Part shown: one piece after another, positions 1-13,251 of the stretch
Layout: every line of letters starts with the position of its first letter
How positions within the stretch are numbered: the first letter of the stretch is position 1
Source: Acanthochlamys bracteata
Lineage: Eukaryota > Streptophyta > Magnoliopsida > Pandanales > Velloziaceae
Reading direction: 5' to 3'
DNA: 64,000 nucleotides
NCBI GenBank assembly: GCA_019914995.1
Contig: CM034144.1
Location: 1,746,001 to 1,810,000, forward strand
The notes under the pieces: model-generated
What the model was told of the DNA's origin: nothing
Database searches by the model: none
What the model saw: the letters and a program-made list of their open reading frames with translations, nothing else
Translations under genes and position numbers: made by a program

Positions 1-343
1 TTGGATCAGATAACCAAGTGCATAGTTACGCCAAATTTATCAAGTGCTACATCTTGTAAATATATCCTACTGGTACGAAGCTGGATGGAGAACTTGATTG
101 CAAAGTGTTCGACGTAAATCACGTTTTATTTTTCCTGCTTGCGAATCAATGGTATTCATATTTCATCTTGACAGTTCATTTTTGAAAAATAGACTTTTGC
201 CGATTGGTAATTTTGTTGGCTAAAATAGTCTAGTAACTTTCTTCATCTCTAGGAAAGTACCAAGAATTTCAAGTTCTAGTGAAAGAAGCAGAAAGTTTCT
301 CTATTCACAAGAAATTGAAACCATCGCCCGCAGTAATGTGTGA
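1..343 (+). CDS. Probable 3' end of an unidentified gene (last two coding exons)
   Basis: Frame 1 is open from the window edge to 113, where a GT donor follows in phase 2. A CTAG acceptor at 252 continues the frame from 253 to a TGA at 341-343. The spliced frame gives about 66 residues, basic and serine-rich after the junction (a VPRISSSSERSRKF stretch). I do not recognise the family. Phase agreement across a canonical donor and acceptor is the only support, so this is an inference; it could be a chance open frame in a 3' UTR. The rest of the gene would lie left of the window. Confidence 0.35.
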
Positions 344-1189
344 TATATGTAGTAAGGTCTAAGTAGCGGATCTTTTTGAAAAATGATATGCTCTTTCTTT
401 CAATCACTGTCTAGTAGGACCTCCACCCCGCGCAATACTGAAATCGTTCAAATCTTATAAGTTATAACCTAAAACTGCGCTGCGCAATAGACGCGAGTAA
501 ATTAGATTTACATAGAAAATGTTTTAAAATTCTATAAATTTAAATTTTTTTAGAACGAAAAAGTTTTTAAATTTTGAAAAAACAAATTCTATTTTTTAAC
601 TTAAAAATAAATAATAAATAATAATAAATCTTATAAAGTAAAATTTTAAATATTTTTTAAATTTAATAAAAATTCAGTAAATACTACAGAAAATTTATTT
701 AAAATATGAACTAAAAAATTAAAATAAAAAGAGTTAAAAAGACTTCCAAATATCACTGTAGTTTATTCGATATCTTACGGTCGTGCATGAAAGGTAACAA
801 TCACAAGTGACCAATCACGCAGGCTAGATAAACCATATCAATAAACGTAGCACCGACCAGTGGGTTCTATCGAGTTTCTCTTGATGTATAACTTATTCAA
901 AGTAAAATAGGCTGTTGCACAGACCAGACCACAGTGGAAAGCAACAAAAAATTTACAAAACATCACTGCTCCAAAGCTCATCATTGTTGATAACAACCGT
1001 CAAGATCATGAAGTATAATGGATCTTTGCAATGATTAAATGTTACGACTTCAAAATAGTAACCCATGCACCATGATAGATTATTACATGTTAAAGACAGT
1101 TGTCATCAGCAATCGCACAGGCTGCTGCCTCCATTGAAGTCACAAAATCTTTCTTCTAAATGCACGTTTGAAGACAACTGGAAACAAAC
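344..1189. other. Intergenic, very AT-rich; no gene seen
   Basis: No supported gene. About 500-770 is AT-rich low-complexity DNA similar in style to other stretches in the window. The right part, up to the stop codon at 1190, should contain the 3' UTR of the minus-strand ATP synthase subunit gene. I could not place its polyadenylation site. Confidence 0.5.
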
Positions 1190-4100
1190 TTAGATGAAAT
1201 TACGTATGTCCAAGGACTTTACGTCAACCATCTGCTCATCCTTGAACTCCTCCCTGAAGGTGACAATTTCAAGAATCAAGTGAGAGCCCATTAAATTCTA
1301 ATTTACTAGCACAACCAACTAATATCTTATATTAATTAATAGATAGCATATCACAGTAGCCACATAGGGTTCTGTAGATGGCTTAAAAAAGCTCCCACAA
1401 ACTATGAATCTGGATATAATTGACAGCACATTATCCTTTTACTTCTATAGCAGATTTCAGTCGCATATGAATAGTGCAAAAATTCTGTCAACAAGGAATT
1501 GTAATTCCAATCTCAACAATATTCTAGCTCATCTTTGGACTTTTGGATATGATAAAGACATGACTTTATTAGGTCAATATCCATAAGAAGAGATATGCAG
1601 TGTGACAGAATCTAATACCACTTTGTCACAAGTTCCATTAAGATAATTATATTCTGGTTACACCCTTATGTTCCTCATAATACATTGATTTTTTTGTTAT
1701 ACAATGGGGATGGGGTCTCCTTTTGACTCAACGAAGAAAATACCAGTAGGGATGGTGTGAGGCATAGATCCTTTTAACATGGGTTTTGAAAATGGATGGA
1801 GGAATTCAGAAAAGTGGGAGACAAGGAAGCACAGAAGGACAAAATATTATTTAAAGATACATGGTGGCAGTGGCCAGGATACTTTAACTTCCTACTCTCC
1901 ACAGTTCAACTACTGCAATAAATAGAAAGGGGACAGATAACAGTAGGAAAATTTACGAACCTTTTCAGCTGAGTTTCCATTGCCTCGACTGTATCCTTCT
2001 TAAGTTCCTGCAGCTGTTCTTTAGCAATCTTGAGTTCCAGCTCATCCTCATACTTAGGAAGATCCTCTTTTCTTATCCCAAGTCTGATTAAAACATTTGC
2101 AAAAGAAAAGAGTGTAAGTGAGTATTGGTGAAAATTCATGACTTACACATAAGACTTAATATGAGGAAACTAGAATACTGGAGCAACATATATGATAACA
2201 AATGTTCTAATGCATGGGACTTCATTCATGGATCAATTAATTAAAAAAAGCAAAATCTGTAATCAGAAACATGTTCGTTACAATATAACTGTAACATCAT
2301 AGATCATGACCTACTAACATGTCAATATAGTTCTGAAACTCAACAAGCATATGAAAATAATAGATATCCTTCTGCTTAAACATCTAGTAAACCTTGTCGG
2401 CATACTCACTTCTGGTTAATTTTATCAAACTCAGCCAGTAGGAGTCCCATATTCTTCTTGTCAGACCTCATAAGTGGCTTTTTTATCTCTTTCTCAATCT
2501 TCTCTAAGGCTTCCATCATCATAGCTTCAGCACCGAGATCATCTGTGAGGCCGTTCCTAAATTATAATAAGGAAAAAAGAGTGAGAACCAACTCTATCAG
2601 TAATCCAATCCATGAAAATTATATATTCCAGGCATAAGAAAAAGAAGAGAGAAAGAATCATATTAAGACTAATGTCCTACAGTTATATTTAAACCATATT
2701 TGCAAGTTATAAACAACAATCTTTTTTTTTTTTTTGGTAATCGCCTTTGTTGAATCACTATAAACTGATCCTCAAAAAATACCAATTACAGACAACAAGT
2801 GTTCAAATTTAGGCAGGTAATGTTAGTAGGGGTGGCAATATATAACCCGACCCGAAAATTCAACCCGAAACCAACTGTTTAATCAGGATTAGGGTTAAAA
2901 AATTTGACCCGTATAAATATATGGGTTGGGTTAGGGTTGAATGAATTTGATCCGATTATTAAATGGTCTACCTGGGTTAACCCGAAATTGACCCATTAAT
3001 CCGAAATGTTATTTTTTGAAGGAACAATTTTTGAATTTTTCTTACCGTATAATAAAATATTGATAATAAAAATAATCGATAATAATTATTTACTAACTAT
3101 TAAATTATATTATATTTATAATTAATTTTTTATTTTTATATTTTAGTAAAATAGTGTAAGATGAAAATTATAATATTATCGAAAGTATTACTATATAGGT
3201 ATTTTTAATGACGAATTTAGATTTCGTATAAAGATTTTTATGAAAATTTTATTAGATATGTTTATCAAAATTTTTATCGAAATTATTAATATGTATTTAT
3301 AATCATAAATTTTAGCTGTTATCATATATTTTCAAAAAATAAAAATAATAATTTTTTTTGGATATTTTAAGGACCAATGAAGACGTTAAGGAATGCATAT
3401 TTTGTCGGACATAATTATATCTCATCAGTAAAAATTTTGTGCACTTTCATTCGAACTGATCTTATAATTTCGCTAAAATTTAAAATATAAAATTAATAAT
3501 TAATAATTTTAATTATTAAATGGGTCAACCTGAATTTGACCCGGTTATTAATAGATTGAGTTAGAGTTGACAATTTTGACCCGTATAAATTCATGGGTTG
3601 GGTTAGGATTGAACAAATTTGACCCGGTTATTAAATAGATCGACCCGAAACCGACCCACCAACCCATATTGCCACCCCTAAATGTTAGTAAAGTTACTAG
3701 TATGATGCCTCTTCCTCTTATAGCATGTCTAGTGACTGGAAAAGGGAGGTTATAAAGTAGACATTTGGCCACATCATGAACATGTGCCAGAACACAATCT
3801 ATAAGTGTAGACAAAGTTTGAGTTACAAGTACAACACAAGGGACATTTGGGTTTAAAATAAAGAGCTGCTTTGAAAAGGAGCTTATTTTGGGACTTCTCA
3901 GAGGAACGAGCTCGACTTTTTTAAACCTAAAAAAATAAAATAAAAACGCGTGTATATATATATATATAATTTTCCAACGTACAATTTATCTCTATAGTCT
4001 AAATTTTCATAAATAATTTTAAAATATAAAGAAATTCAAAAGAGGGGCAATGGGAGTGCGTTCAAAGATCCCCATAAACAGTTTACTAGATTATATAAGC

Positions 4101-7100
4101 ACGTTGTTTTCAATCAATCAGGTACTATAAGTCCAGCAAGTGTTATATAGATCACTTGCCATATATTGTATGCTATTACACAATCCTTCTACATGATTAT
4201 TATGCTATTTGCAGCATAAATTGAAGTTGAAAAAGCAAAAAAAGAAGAAACACAAATGAGCCACATAGCAACACAAACCATACCAAAGTCAGCTAAGAAA
4301 AGGCGCCCACGGCTATGAACTTACTTGATCCGTATCTCCTGTAGGGTCAACAAATATGTCCGAGCATCAGGAATGTCCTGCGTCCTCTGTTGGATGGTAT
4401 GTTTTATCTTCTGCGACTCAGAGTATAAGTTTGCCCTACATAAAAACAAGAAAGGAACTGCATTAACAATATAATACTTGGGATAAATGCCATAAGAAAC
4501 AAAGGAGACATGCAAATCAATTTACCATTCTCACAAATAGTCAGTGATTAATGAGGAAATGAATCTACTATAACCATAAAATATGTCCATTAGAAGCTAG
4601 CAAAATGATTAATCATATGAATGTTTTTGGGTCATATGAAACAGATGCTACAAATCAAGATAGCGTGGAATTTGAATCACAACACTTAATGAATTAGGCA
4701 AAGGCTAGATGACACAGTGAAGTAGGCAAAGGCACATATGATTAAAATGAAGGCATTGGTGAGTTAATGTTGAACAAGTCATGAATTAGTAAATACTAAT
4801 CCAGTGGAACAGAAGTAATGCAAGCAGTAAGGGCTAGACAACAAAGCAGTTTGCTTTCTAATGAAAGGGAAGAATATACAGTACTAAGAAAAACCGTACT
4901 TCTCTCTTATTGTCTTCATAACCTTGGCATAATGAGAAACAGCAGCAGGATCATCTGGATCCATTGTGATCTTCTCCTTGCGAAGAACTCCAAGGGCAAC
5001 ATCAAACTTGTTCTTTACTTCATAAAATATGTCTTTCAACATCTCTGTGAATAAAAGCAGTTTAGCATCGAAGACATATGACACATGCAAAAAGCCTAAA
5101 CTTGATTGATTGCCCATTCAAATAGGTTTAACCTCCGAAAACATGTTAGCTGCACACATGCACAAAAAGACGCAAAAACATACAGGAAGAAGAGATGCTA
5201 CAAGAATTGCTTTATATCTGATGTGAGACTAAATGCAGCCATTATTGAGATAGCACGGAAGTCATGAATGATCTGATGTTTAGCTTTACATATAATATCC
5301 AACTGAAAGTGCACCTCTTAATAGATTAATGAAGACAAAAGTAAAATACTTTATGTGAATAAGATTAAGTGTAGTATGGCAATCTAATATAGTAACTTCA
5401 ATGAAGAGAATGTGCAGTAACACATGATTCCTGAGTACTGACCACGAAAACCGTATCTGAGAAAGGCTACTACTACACATATATAACATTCTTCAAGGTC
5501 AAATAGGATAGATTCTGCTAGAATTACTGTTATTGCGAAGGTATTGCAATTATAAATTAAGAAAAACAAGCCAGGTCAACAAAAAATAAACTAAAACCCA
5601 ATGGTTAGGAAACAAGAGAAAAGGAGGCATTCTGAGAATAGATCTGCTCAAATTTGGCTGCAAAGAGGGTAGCCCAAGGATGCAAGAAAGCAATAGGAGG
5701 AAATGTGGTTGGAGAGAAAGGATTCCCTATTGGTTTCACAATTAGTTGAAAAAAAAACAATGACCAAAAAACTAAATAAACTACCTACATAAGATCTGTA
5801 CATGTCATAAAAGCAAGCTATATTAAGAGGCAGCTTTTTAGTTCAATCAGTAATCCAGCTGAAGGTATCCATCAAGTTGCATCTTCATATGGATACACTA
5901 CTGCAAAATTTTCCCTGTATAAGAATCATCAAGATTGGTAGCATGTAAGGGATCTCATCTCTAGTATATAACTAAACTATTCAGTTGCATTGGCCTGTCA
6001 CATATTTCATGGGTATATCGGCTGTGCTTTCTTATAATTCCTTTTGAAATCACCGATTAAAGAAGTGAGCAAGACAAAAATTATCCATTGCTCCAAAAGC
6101 CTCATATCAGAAAGTAAAATCATCAAATTTGATTACTCACAAGAATGAGTTAAAAAACACTCAAATAAAGAACATGCTGATCAAAATCTCTCACCATCAA
6201 ATTGTACTTGCACTATTGTGCCCAGAAACTAGCAGACATATGGAAAAGTAGGAATCTAAACCTGATGGAACATCCAAAAATAGGTCTCCATTGAACACTA
6301 TCTTGAAAAGGTAGCTAAACAATGACTGAAATGAGAACCTAGTATGTAACTGAAAGCACTTCTGTGACATACGGAAATACAAAAGCTCTGACACAAGGAG
6401 TGAGATGTTACTAATGCATAGTTACATATATATGTATATACAACTTACGGTCTCCCTTCAGAGGTGGTAAGCCAGGTGGTGCAGCTTCTTTGGCATAGGT
6501 TCTGACAGAGCCAGTGTGCTCATTTTGCAGAATGAGTTTAGTAGCATAGAGCTATAAATCATAAAATTAAGAAAATAAGTAAAATACATTGAAGGAGAAA
6601 GCGAAAGACTGGCTGCACAGGAAAAATCACCTCATCATCGACAAACACAAACTTCCATTAGCAAGGTGAAGAAAATTCACATCAAATCATCATCAAGAAG
6701 ACACATTGCCCCATATAAGCACTTCAAATAAAACTTGCAATAAAACCGAAAGGATAGGGAAACTTAGTAACTACTTTTGGTCAGCCTGTCATTTTGTTGA
6801 AATTTAACTTCCACTAAAATATCCCATAAGAGAGCACTAATTAGCAAGGGATGTATCTCCACAATAGACAGAATAATAAGCTAAGTTGGTACAACCCTAG
6901 AGCATAAGTAATTCATTGAGACAAATATCATTTTCACATGAAACTGCGATAATAAATAACAATGCTACCTACATTAAACACAACCACTTCCTACTCATTG
7001 TATTAAATTAGTACACCTAAAGCAAAGTGCACATAACTCAACAGTTGCTATTAAAACAACAGCTTGTATTCCAAATAACTGCTGACAATTCGATCACATT

Positions 7101-7490
7101 CTTAAACATTCACCCCGTTATTGAACACTTTCACAGACCACTCAAAGTCATGACCTATTTCCCATGAGATCGCCAAATCTCCTCAGCATCAAGATAAAAA
7201 ACTACCAGATCCTAATATAATACATTAAAATCAAAACAAATTAAAGGAACTTACAACGACAAAATACAGAAGATTATTGAATATTGAACGAACGACTGAA
7301 ACTCTAGGTTCAAATCCTTCACTATAGATCGACAGTTCATGGATCGGGCCAAAATACTCCCCGATTGAAGTTGAAACAAATTGATTTCATTAAATCGACA
7401 AAAATCAATTCAATGCAATTATCGGAAATGTGTTTGAAAATAAATTACCTGGCGAGATCGAGAAAGAACGCGAGAGAAGGCGAGCGCCAT
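1190..7490 (-). CDS. MGP1: Mitochondrial ATP synthase 24 kDa (FAd) subunit
   Basis: Plant-specific subunit of the mitochondrial F1Fo ATP synthase; the Arabidopsis homologue is MGP1 (male gametophyte defective 1). Seven coding exons, in reading order: 7449-7490, 6449-6551, 4900-5044, 4325-4435, 2410-2556, 1961-2083, 1190-1253. All junctions are GT..AG and the phase holds throughout, giving 735 nt (244 residues), about the family length. The N-terminus MALAFSRVLSRSRQ is basic and hydroxyl-rich with no acid, as expected for a mitochondrial presequence. The family-typical stretches RKEKITMDPDDPAAVSHYAK, TQDIPDARTYLL, GLTDDLGAEAMM and RKEDLPKYEDELELKIAK follow in order, ending DVKSLDIRNFI. The C-terminal half is rich in Glu and Lys and probably helical. 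The intron at 2557-4324 carries a hAT element. The start at 7490 is the first ATG before the presequence. Identification is from recalled family sequence. Confidence 0.93.
2827..3680. mobile_element. Non-autonomous hAT element, copy 1, with 8-bp target duplication
   Basis: An 854-bp element starting TAGGGGTGGCAATAT and ending with the inverse complement ATATTGCCACCCCTA. It is flanked on both sides by AATGTTAG (2819-2826 and 3681-3688). Terminal inverted repeats plus an 8-bp duplication are the mark of the hAT superfamily. No transposase frame is visible. Subterminal regions repeat ACCCG/CGGGT motifs and the centre is very AT-rich. It lies in an intron of the ATP synthase subunit gene. Confidence 0.88.
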
Positions 7491-10354
7491 GATCGGAGCT
7501 CTCCAATTTCGTTTGTCGTCGTCGTCGTCGAATTATAAATTGATTTGGGAGCGAAAGATGAAGGCGATCGGGCGTGATTGATAATATCATAGATGATAGT
7601 GAACACGACGGAGTAGGAGATTTAGAAACCGTTCGATCTAGATCTAACGGCTTGAGGGATTTGTTAATGGGAAGTAACAGAGTTGCGGTCGGGTTTAAAC
7701 GGATGTTCGGAACAAGGATTACAATATATGATCGAGAACATTTGCAATTAAAGTTAATGTTAAAAAATTTGATCCATATAAATATATAGATCGGATTAGA
7801 ATTGAATAAATTTGACCCGTTTATTAAATGAGTCGATCCGAGTTAATCCGAAATTAATCTACCAATTTAAATTACCATCTAATAAAGAAATAATATTTTA
7901 TTTTTTATTTGTGTTTATTAAAATATAAGCAATAAAATAATTAAATAGTAGTAATTTATAAATTATTAAATTATATAGTATTTATAATTAATTGTTATTT
8001 TTATATTTTTGTAAAATAATATTGAGAATTATAATATTATCGAAGGTATTATTATGTATGTATTTTTATAATGACAAATTCAGATTTTGTATACAAATTT
8101 TTATCGAAATTATTAGTATATATTTATAATCATAAAATTTTAGCTGTCACCACGTATTTTTAAAAAATAAATATAAATTTTTTTAAATATTTTAAGGACC
8201 GATAAAGATATTAAAGAAAGTATATTTTGACGGTGTATTCATTATCTTATCACTAAAAATATCGTACACTTTTATTACAACTAATATTATAAATTCGTTG
8301 AAATTTAAAAATATATAATTAATAATTAATAATTTTAATTATTAAATATGTCGATTCGAATTTGATCTGGTTATTAATAGGTTGGATTAGGTTGACAATT
8401 TTGATCCGTATAAATTTATAAGTTGAGTTAGAGTTGAACAAATTTGATCTGATTATTAAATTGATCGATCCGAAATGATTCAGCAATCCAAATTGCCACT
8501 CCTAGTTCGAGAGTATTTATTTAAAATAAACTTTGAATATTTTTTAAAAATGAGTTTTATTTTTTATTAAAAAAATTATTAAAATAACTAAGAAAAAATT
8601 TCAGAATACAAAATTTTTTCTGTATTTTAAAATTTTTCTAAAAGTTATATAAAATATTTTAAAAATTTTATTAAAAAATATAAAATTAAACGTTAGAAAA
8701 AAAAAAAGCTCTTCTAAATATCGTCTAAATTGGAAACCGATGCGGCCTAATGAAAGCCGAATGTGATCTAAGCTTTTATTTTAAGGCCCAGCCTGATTTA
8801 AACTCAGCTCATTATTTGATCTAACACCAACCTCCGAATATTCTTTAATTCGCACCGCCGCATCGTGGGAAGAATAAATTCACCGTCAGATATATGATAG
8901 ACGCAATCATCAAAACGGTTAATAATCAGGCTCATGGACGGTGGTCAATTCTTTTTCCTTGCTACAAGAAAACAAAAGCGGAACGGTTTCAGTTCCGTAG
9001 TCCTTTTCTCGAAGGCGTGTTTAATTCACATATAAATTAAATTTTTAATTAAAAAATTTATTTTAAGTTTAATTCTAAAATAAATAAAACCAAACTTTAT
9101 TTTAAGCTTAAATTTTCCATTCACAATTTTATTTAAAATTTTAGAAATTATTAAAATCATTTAACATAAATTTATAATTTTTATTATTTATTTAAAATTT
9201 AAAAATTTATTTTTATAAATTTATAAAAAAATTAATTTATTTTTTATAAATTTTAAAAATATTTTGTTAAAATTTTTTTCAATAATCACTATCAATCTCA
9301 AATTACAGTTATCGATGGTCGATGTCACAGGCGCACTGTGCGATCATTAGCTTGGAATCAATGACGCGTTCCAGAAAGTTTCAGCACACTCTTTCCGTCC
9401 CCATGTTCTCTATTCTTTGTTGAAAACACGAGAAGCAACCGCACAACACGCACATATATGTAACCGTTGATTGCAAATACAAGAACCTCGACGAATAAAC
9501 GAACGTTGGATGTTACATCCGCACAGTATAGCTACGAACGCTGAGACTAACCAACCCTTTTGTCGTCTTCTTTTAACCTTTGGTGGTTAGTAAGGTTCGT
9601 TGATTTAATTTAATTAACTACTACCTGGGAGGCTGGGAGAGAGCTCAGTGGGCCCCACCGAATGGCAACTTCCAACGAGCTCTGAGTAATGAAAAATTGG
9701 AAACCAGCCACCATAAGAAAAAGAGCGATTTTTTAATTTCGTTGAACAAGTTTTTGATCGATTTTGGACGGCAGAGGAAACGCCAAGTAAATTAAGGTCT
9801 TGGAACCTAAGGCACGGCAAGAATTTGGAATGCTAGTGAACGAAAAAGGTTGTCGAAGTCTTCGCATCTAAGTTTTGTTTTTCTTATTCTTTTTTTCTTT
9901 TTCTTGTGCTTTCGCCACAGAGAGAAAGCGTCAAGCAATAAGAACTTGCCCTTTTTTTGCTCGAGAAGAATCGAGTCTCCTGTGAGGAATTTCGGTTCAT
10001 TTGAGAGTTTTCCGCGCCTCTGAGCTGAACCGATTTTCTGGTTTTGGTGTGAGATTTCGAGGGCTGCTTGGAGAGAAATTTGGGAGATTGGCTGTTGGGG
10101 AGTGGGTTTGTTTGGTCTTGTGATTTCAGTAAAACCGTTCTTAATTGGTTTGCTTTAATTAGAAATTTGTTGGATTTGTGGAGTTGATTATTTGGGTATT
10201 ATTGATTTGGAAGCCATCGTTTAGCTGTTTGTGTGCTTATTTTGTTGGAATAGAAACCAAGTTGGGATTTTTACTGAAGATTCTAGCTATCAGAGGAATA
10301 AACATCTTCTGATTTGTAGTTCATTGTAGCTGAAAACTTTGATTTCGGTCAGAG
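7491..10354. other. Divergent intergenic region between the ATP synthase subunit gene and PHOX
   Basis: Contains the 5' flank of the minus-strand gene (about 7491-7580), a hAT copy at 7738-8504, very AT-rich DNA at about 8510-8720 and 9000-9260, and the promoter and 5' leader of the PHOX gene (roughly 9300-10354). No further coding region is supported. I could not identify a convincing TATA box for either gene. Confidence 0.5.
7738..8504. mobile_element. Non-autonomous hAT element, copy 2, degenerate left end
   Basis: Colinear with copy 1 over most of its length, including the segment around TTAAAAAATTTGA and the CGATCCGAA...TTGCCACTCCTA right end. The left terminus is eroded or partly deleted. 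Flanks are GATCGAGA (7730-7737) and GTTCGAGA (8505-8512), 7 of 8 identical, which fits an aged hAT target duplication. No coding capacity. It lies about 250 bp upstream of the ATP synthase subunit start codon. Confidence 0.75.
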
Positions 10355-10373
10355 ATGGGGAAGCATAGTACCA

Positions 10374-10410
<37 letters not shown>

Positions 10411-13251
10411 GAAGAAACAGAGTGGCGGGCATGATGAAGACATGATGGTGTTTATCAACATGTCCCAAGAGCTCAAGGAAGAAGGTAACAAGCTTTTCCA
10501 AAGAAGAGACTATGAATCTACTATTTTCAAGTATGATAAAGCTATCAAGCTTTTGCCCAAGAACCATCTCGATGTTGCTCACCTCCGCAGCAACATCGCC
10601 ACTTGCTTCATGTTGATGAACCCGCCAGAGTACCAGCGTGCAATTGAACAGTGTAATTTGGCATTAGAAGTCTCCCAAAAGTACTCAAAAGCTCTTCTCA
10701 AACGCGCCCGTTGCTTTGAGGCTTTGGGCCAGTTGGAATTGGCATATAGAGATGTCGGTATGGTCTTGCACTTTGAGCAGAACAATCTGACTGCATTGGA
10801 GATCTTTCAGAGGATCAAGGAGATACTCGACAAGAAGGGAATTAAGTTGCATGAAGTGGCTAACGGTTCTTCTAGGGATAAGACAGTTGTGAAAGAGGAG
10901 AAAAGGGAAAAGAAGAAAAACCAGAAGAATGAAAAGACTCTGAATAAGGTTGTTATGGATGAGCAAAGATATGATGATGTGAAGGAAGATAACAAGGTTG
11001 TTGAAGAGGAGCAAAAATGCAATGGTACGAAGGTAGATACCAAGGTTGTCGAAGAGGAGCAAGAATGCAATGGTATGAAGGTAGATACCATGGTTGTCAA
11101 AGAGGAGCTGCCGTCAAAGAATGTGAAGTTGGTATTTGGAGAGGATATCAGATGGGCTCAGCTCCCGGGTAATTGTAGCTTGCTACAATTGCGTGATGTT
11201 GTTAAAAACAGGTTTCCTGGGTTAAAGTCTCTACTTGTTAAATATAAGGATAAGGAGGGTGATTTGGTGACGATTACTACAGCTGAAGAGTTGAGGTGGG
11301 CTGAAGAATCTGCTGATCCGCAGGGTTCACTCAAGCTCTACATTGTAGATGTTGATCCTGTGCTTGATCCTTATTTTAATGGATGTAGGACAAGGTCAGA
11401 GCAAGGGATGAAAAAATATCAAAATGGCTTTGTGGAGAATGGGAATACAAGATATGACGAGGATAAGTGTACTTCAACTTGTGTTGATGACTGGATTGTA
11501 CAGTTCGCCCAGCTTTTCAAGAATCATGTGGGATTTAATTCAGATGCATATTTGGACCTTCATGAGCTCAGTATGAGGCTGCACTCTGATGCTATGGAGG
11601 ATGCAGTGACTTGTGAAGAAGCTCAAGAGCTATTTGATATTGCTGCTAATAAGTTTCAAGAAATGGCAGCTCTAGCCTTATTTAATTGGGGCAATGTTCA
11701 TATGTCTCGAGCAAGGAAGAGGATTTTCTTGTCAGATGATATGTCCCAAGAATCAGTGCTTGATCAGGTAAAAGATGCATATGAATGGTCTCAAGCGGAG
11801 TACATGAAAGCAGGAAGAAAGTATGAAGAAGCTTTGAAAATCAAGCCTGACTTCTTTGAAGCCCTTCTTGCAATAGGACAGCAGCAGTTTGAGCAAGCTA
11901 AACTTTCATGGTATTATGCAATTGGGAGAAAGGTTGATCTTGATGAATGGCCTTCAACAGAAGTTCTTGAGCTTTTAAACAATGCCGAGGACAACATTGA
12001 GAGAGGCACAGAGATGTGGGAGGGGATGGAAGAGCAGAGGTTAATGATGCTTTGCAAACCAAGTAAGGAGAAAATGTTGTTGCAAAATGTTGGTTTGGAT
12101 GGTCTTGTAAAAGAGGCCTCTACAGATGAAGCTGCAGAAATGGCGACAAACTTACGAGCTCAGATAAATATTTTATTGGGTACTATGCTCTATGAGCGTT
12201 CAGTCATCGAGTTCAAACTAGGTATTCCAATTTGGCATGACTGCTTGGCTGCAGCTATTGAAAAGTTTAGACTCGCAGGAGCTTCCCCACCAGACATTGC
12301 TGTTATGATAAAAAATCATTGTTCCAATGAAACTGCACAAGAAGGTACCTGTTATTCCATTATATTCAAGAAGCGAATTTCTCTCTGATGTTTAGTGTAG
12401 CCAAACTGAGCCTTCAAATTCTGGTATTGATATAAAGCCTTCTTGCTTTTAACAATATTAAGATGATAGTAAGTTGTAATGAACTCATGAATGCCACGAA
12501 TTCTAATTTTCTTGAATTCGTATTTATTCACTGCCAACTCATGCAATTAAATGTGGCTACAACTGTTGAATATGATGTTCCTGTATGATTGTACTTGTAT
12601 TAACATGTTCTCACTGGCGCATAATTTGCAAAAACATTTAGATTCTGTTTTCCTGCTCAAACTAGTTTTTATTTTTATAAATCTGTTGGTATTGCTAGAG
12701 GTTCGTCCATCAATGCTTTCTCTCTGAAACTATGCTTCAACTATAGTATACGCAATTGTCATAATTTTCATGCCAACTGGATGACTGAGTAATGAGATAT
12801 CAAGTTTGAGTTTTGAATGTGTCATGTTGTAAGGAGCAGAATCCTGACTTTTTATGTGCAATAAGCAGAATCTGACTTTTCTAGGCCTAGACAGAATTAT
12901 GGTAACTTCCACTTCCTTTTTTCTTCTGGGGGCTTCTAGATATGCTGTTTAAAACATCAAAGTATTTGAAAATTCCTGACTAACTGGTTATTAGAATGCC
13001 TTAAACCCTGCTCAGTGTTGACAGATGTGCAGTACATCTTTTCCCCTAACTCTCAGCATCCTTTCGTATGTAATATTGCTAATGCATTTTTATACTTATC
13101 AGGTTTGGGATTCAAAATTGATGAGATAGTACAAGCATGGAATGAAATGTATGATGCTAAAAGGTGGATTAGTGGTGTTCCATCATTCCGGCTTGAACCT
13201 TTGATTCGGAGGAGAGTTCCTAAGTTGCATCACATGCTGGAGCATATGTGA
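10355..13251 (+). CDS. PHOX-type TPR and PB1 domain protein (co-chaperone-like)
   Basis: Two coding exons, 10355-12344 and 13103-13251, joined in phase 1 at a GT..AG intron; 712 residues. Residues 9-18 are poly-Ser. A three-motif TPR block follows (about 34-150, from [14 protein letters not shown]), then a charged linker with three tandem 16-residue repeats (about 198-245). A PB1 domain (about 256-335) has the acidic loop [18 protein letters not shown] helical TPR-like C-terminus includes [13 protein letters not shown] and ends near [10 protein letters not shown]. This order matches Arabidopsis PHOX1, 3 and 4, cytosolic proteins whose TPR can bind HSP70/HSP90; CLMP1 is a relative. The [14 protein letters not shown] start of the PB1 is closer to PHOX1/3/4 than to CLMP1, as recalled. 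Which PHOX paralogue it is cannot be settled here. Confidence 0.9.
10378..10407 (+). repeat. (CAG)10 microsatellite coding for poly-Ser
   Basis: Ten uninterrupted CAG units, read in the AGC frame as serine residues 9-18 of the PHOX-type protein. Length changes of this tract would stay in frame. Confidence 0.95.
10946..11105 (+). repeat. 48-bp tandem repeat in the PHOX linker, three copies plus a partial fourth
   Basis: Units begin at 10946, 10994 and 11042, with a partial unit at 11090. Each encodes 16 residues of the form KVV..EQ......K.D. The second and third units are nearly identical and the first is diverged. The repeat lies in the acidic linker between the TPR block and the PB1 domain and keeps the reading frame. 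Confidence 0.9.

Noticed and set aside
7574-7789. 71-codon open frame upstream of the ATP synthase subunit gene
   Set aside because: Runs from the gene's 5' flank into a hAT element; no motif and no support.
10349-11100. Minus-strand open frames opposite the PHOX first exon, including a poly-Ala frame
   Set aside because: Mirror images of a well-supported exon; poly-Ala is the antisense of the CAG tract.
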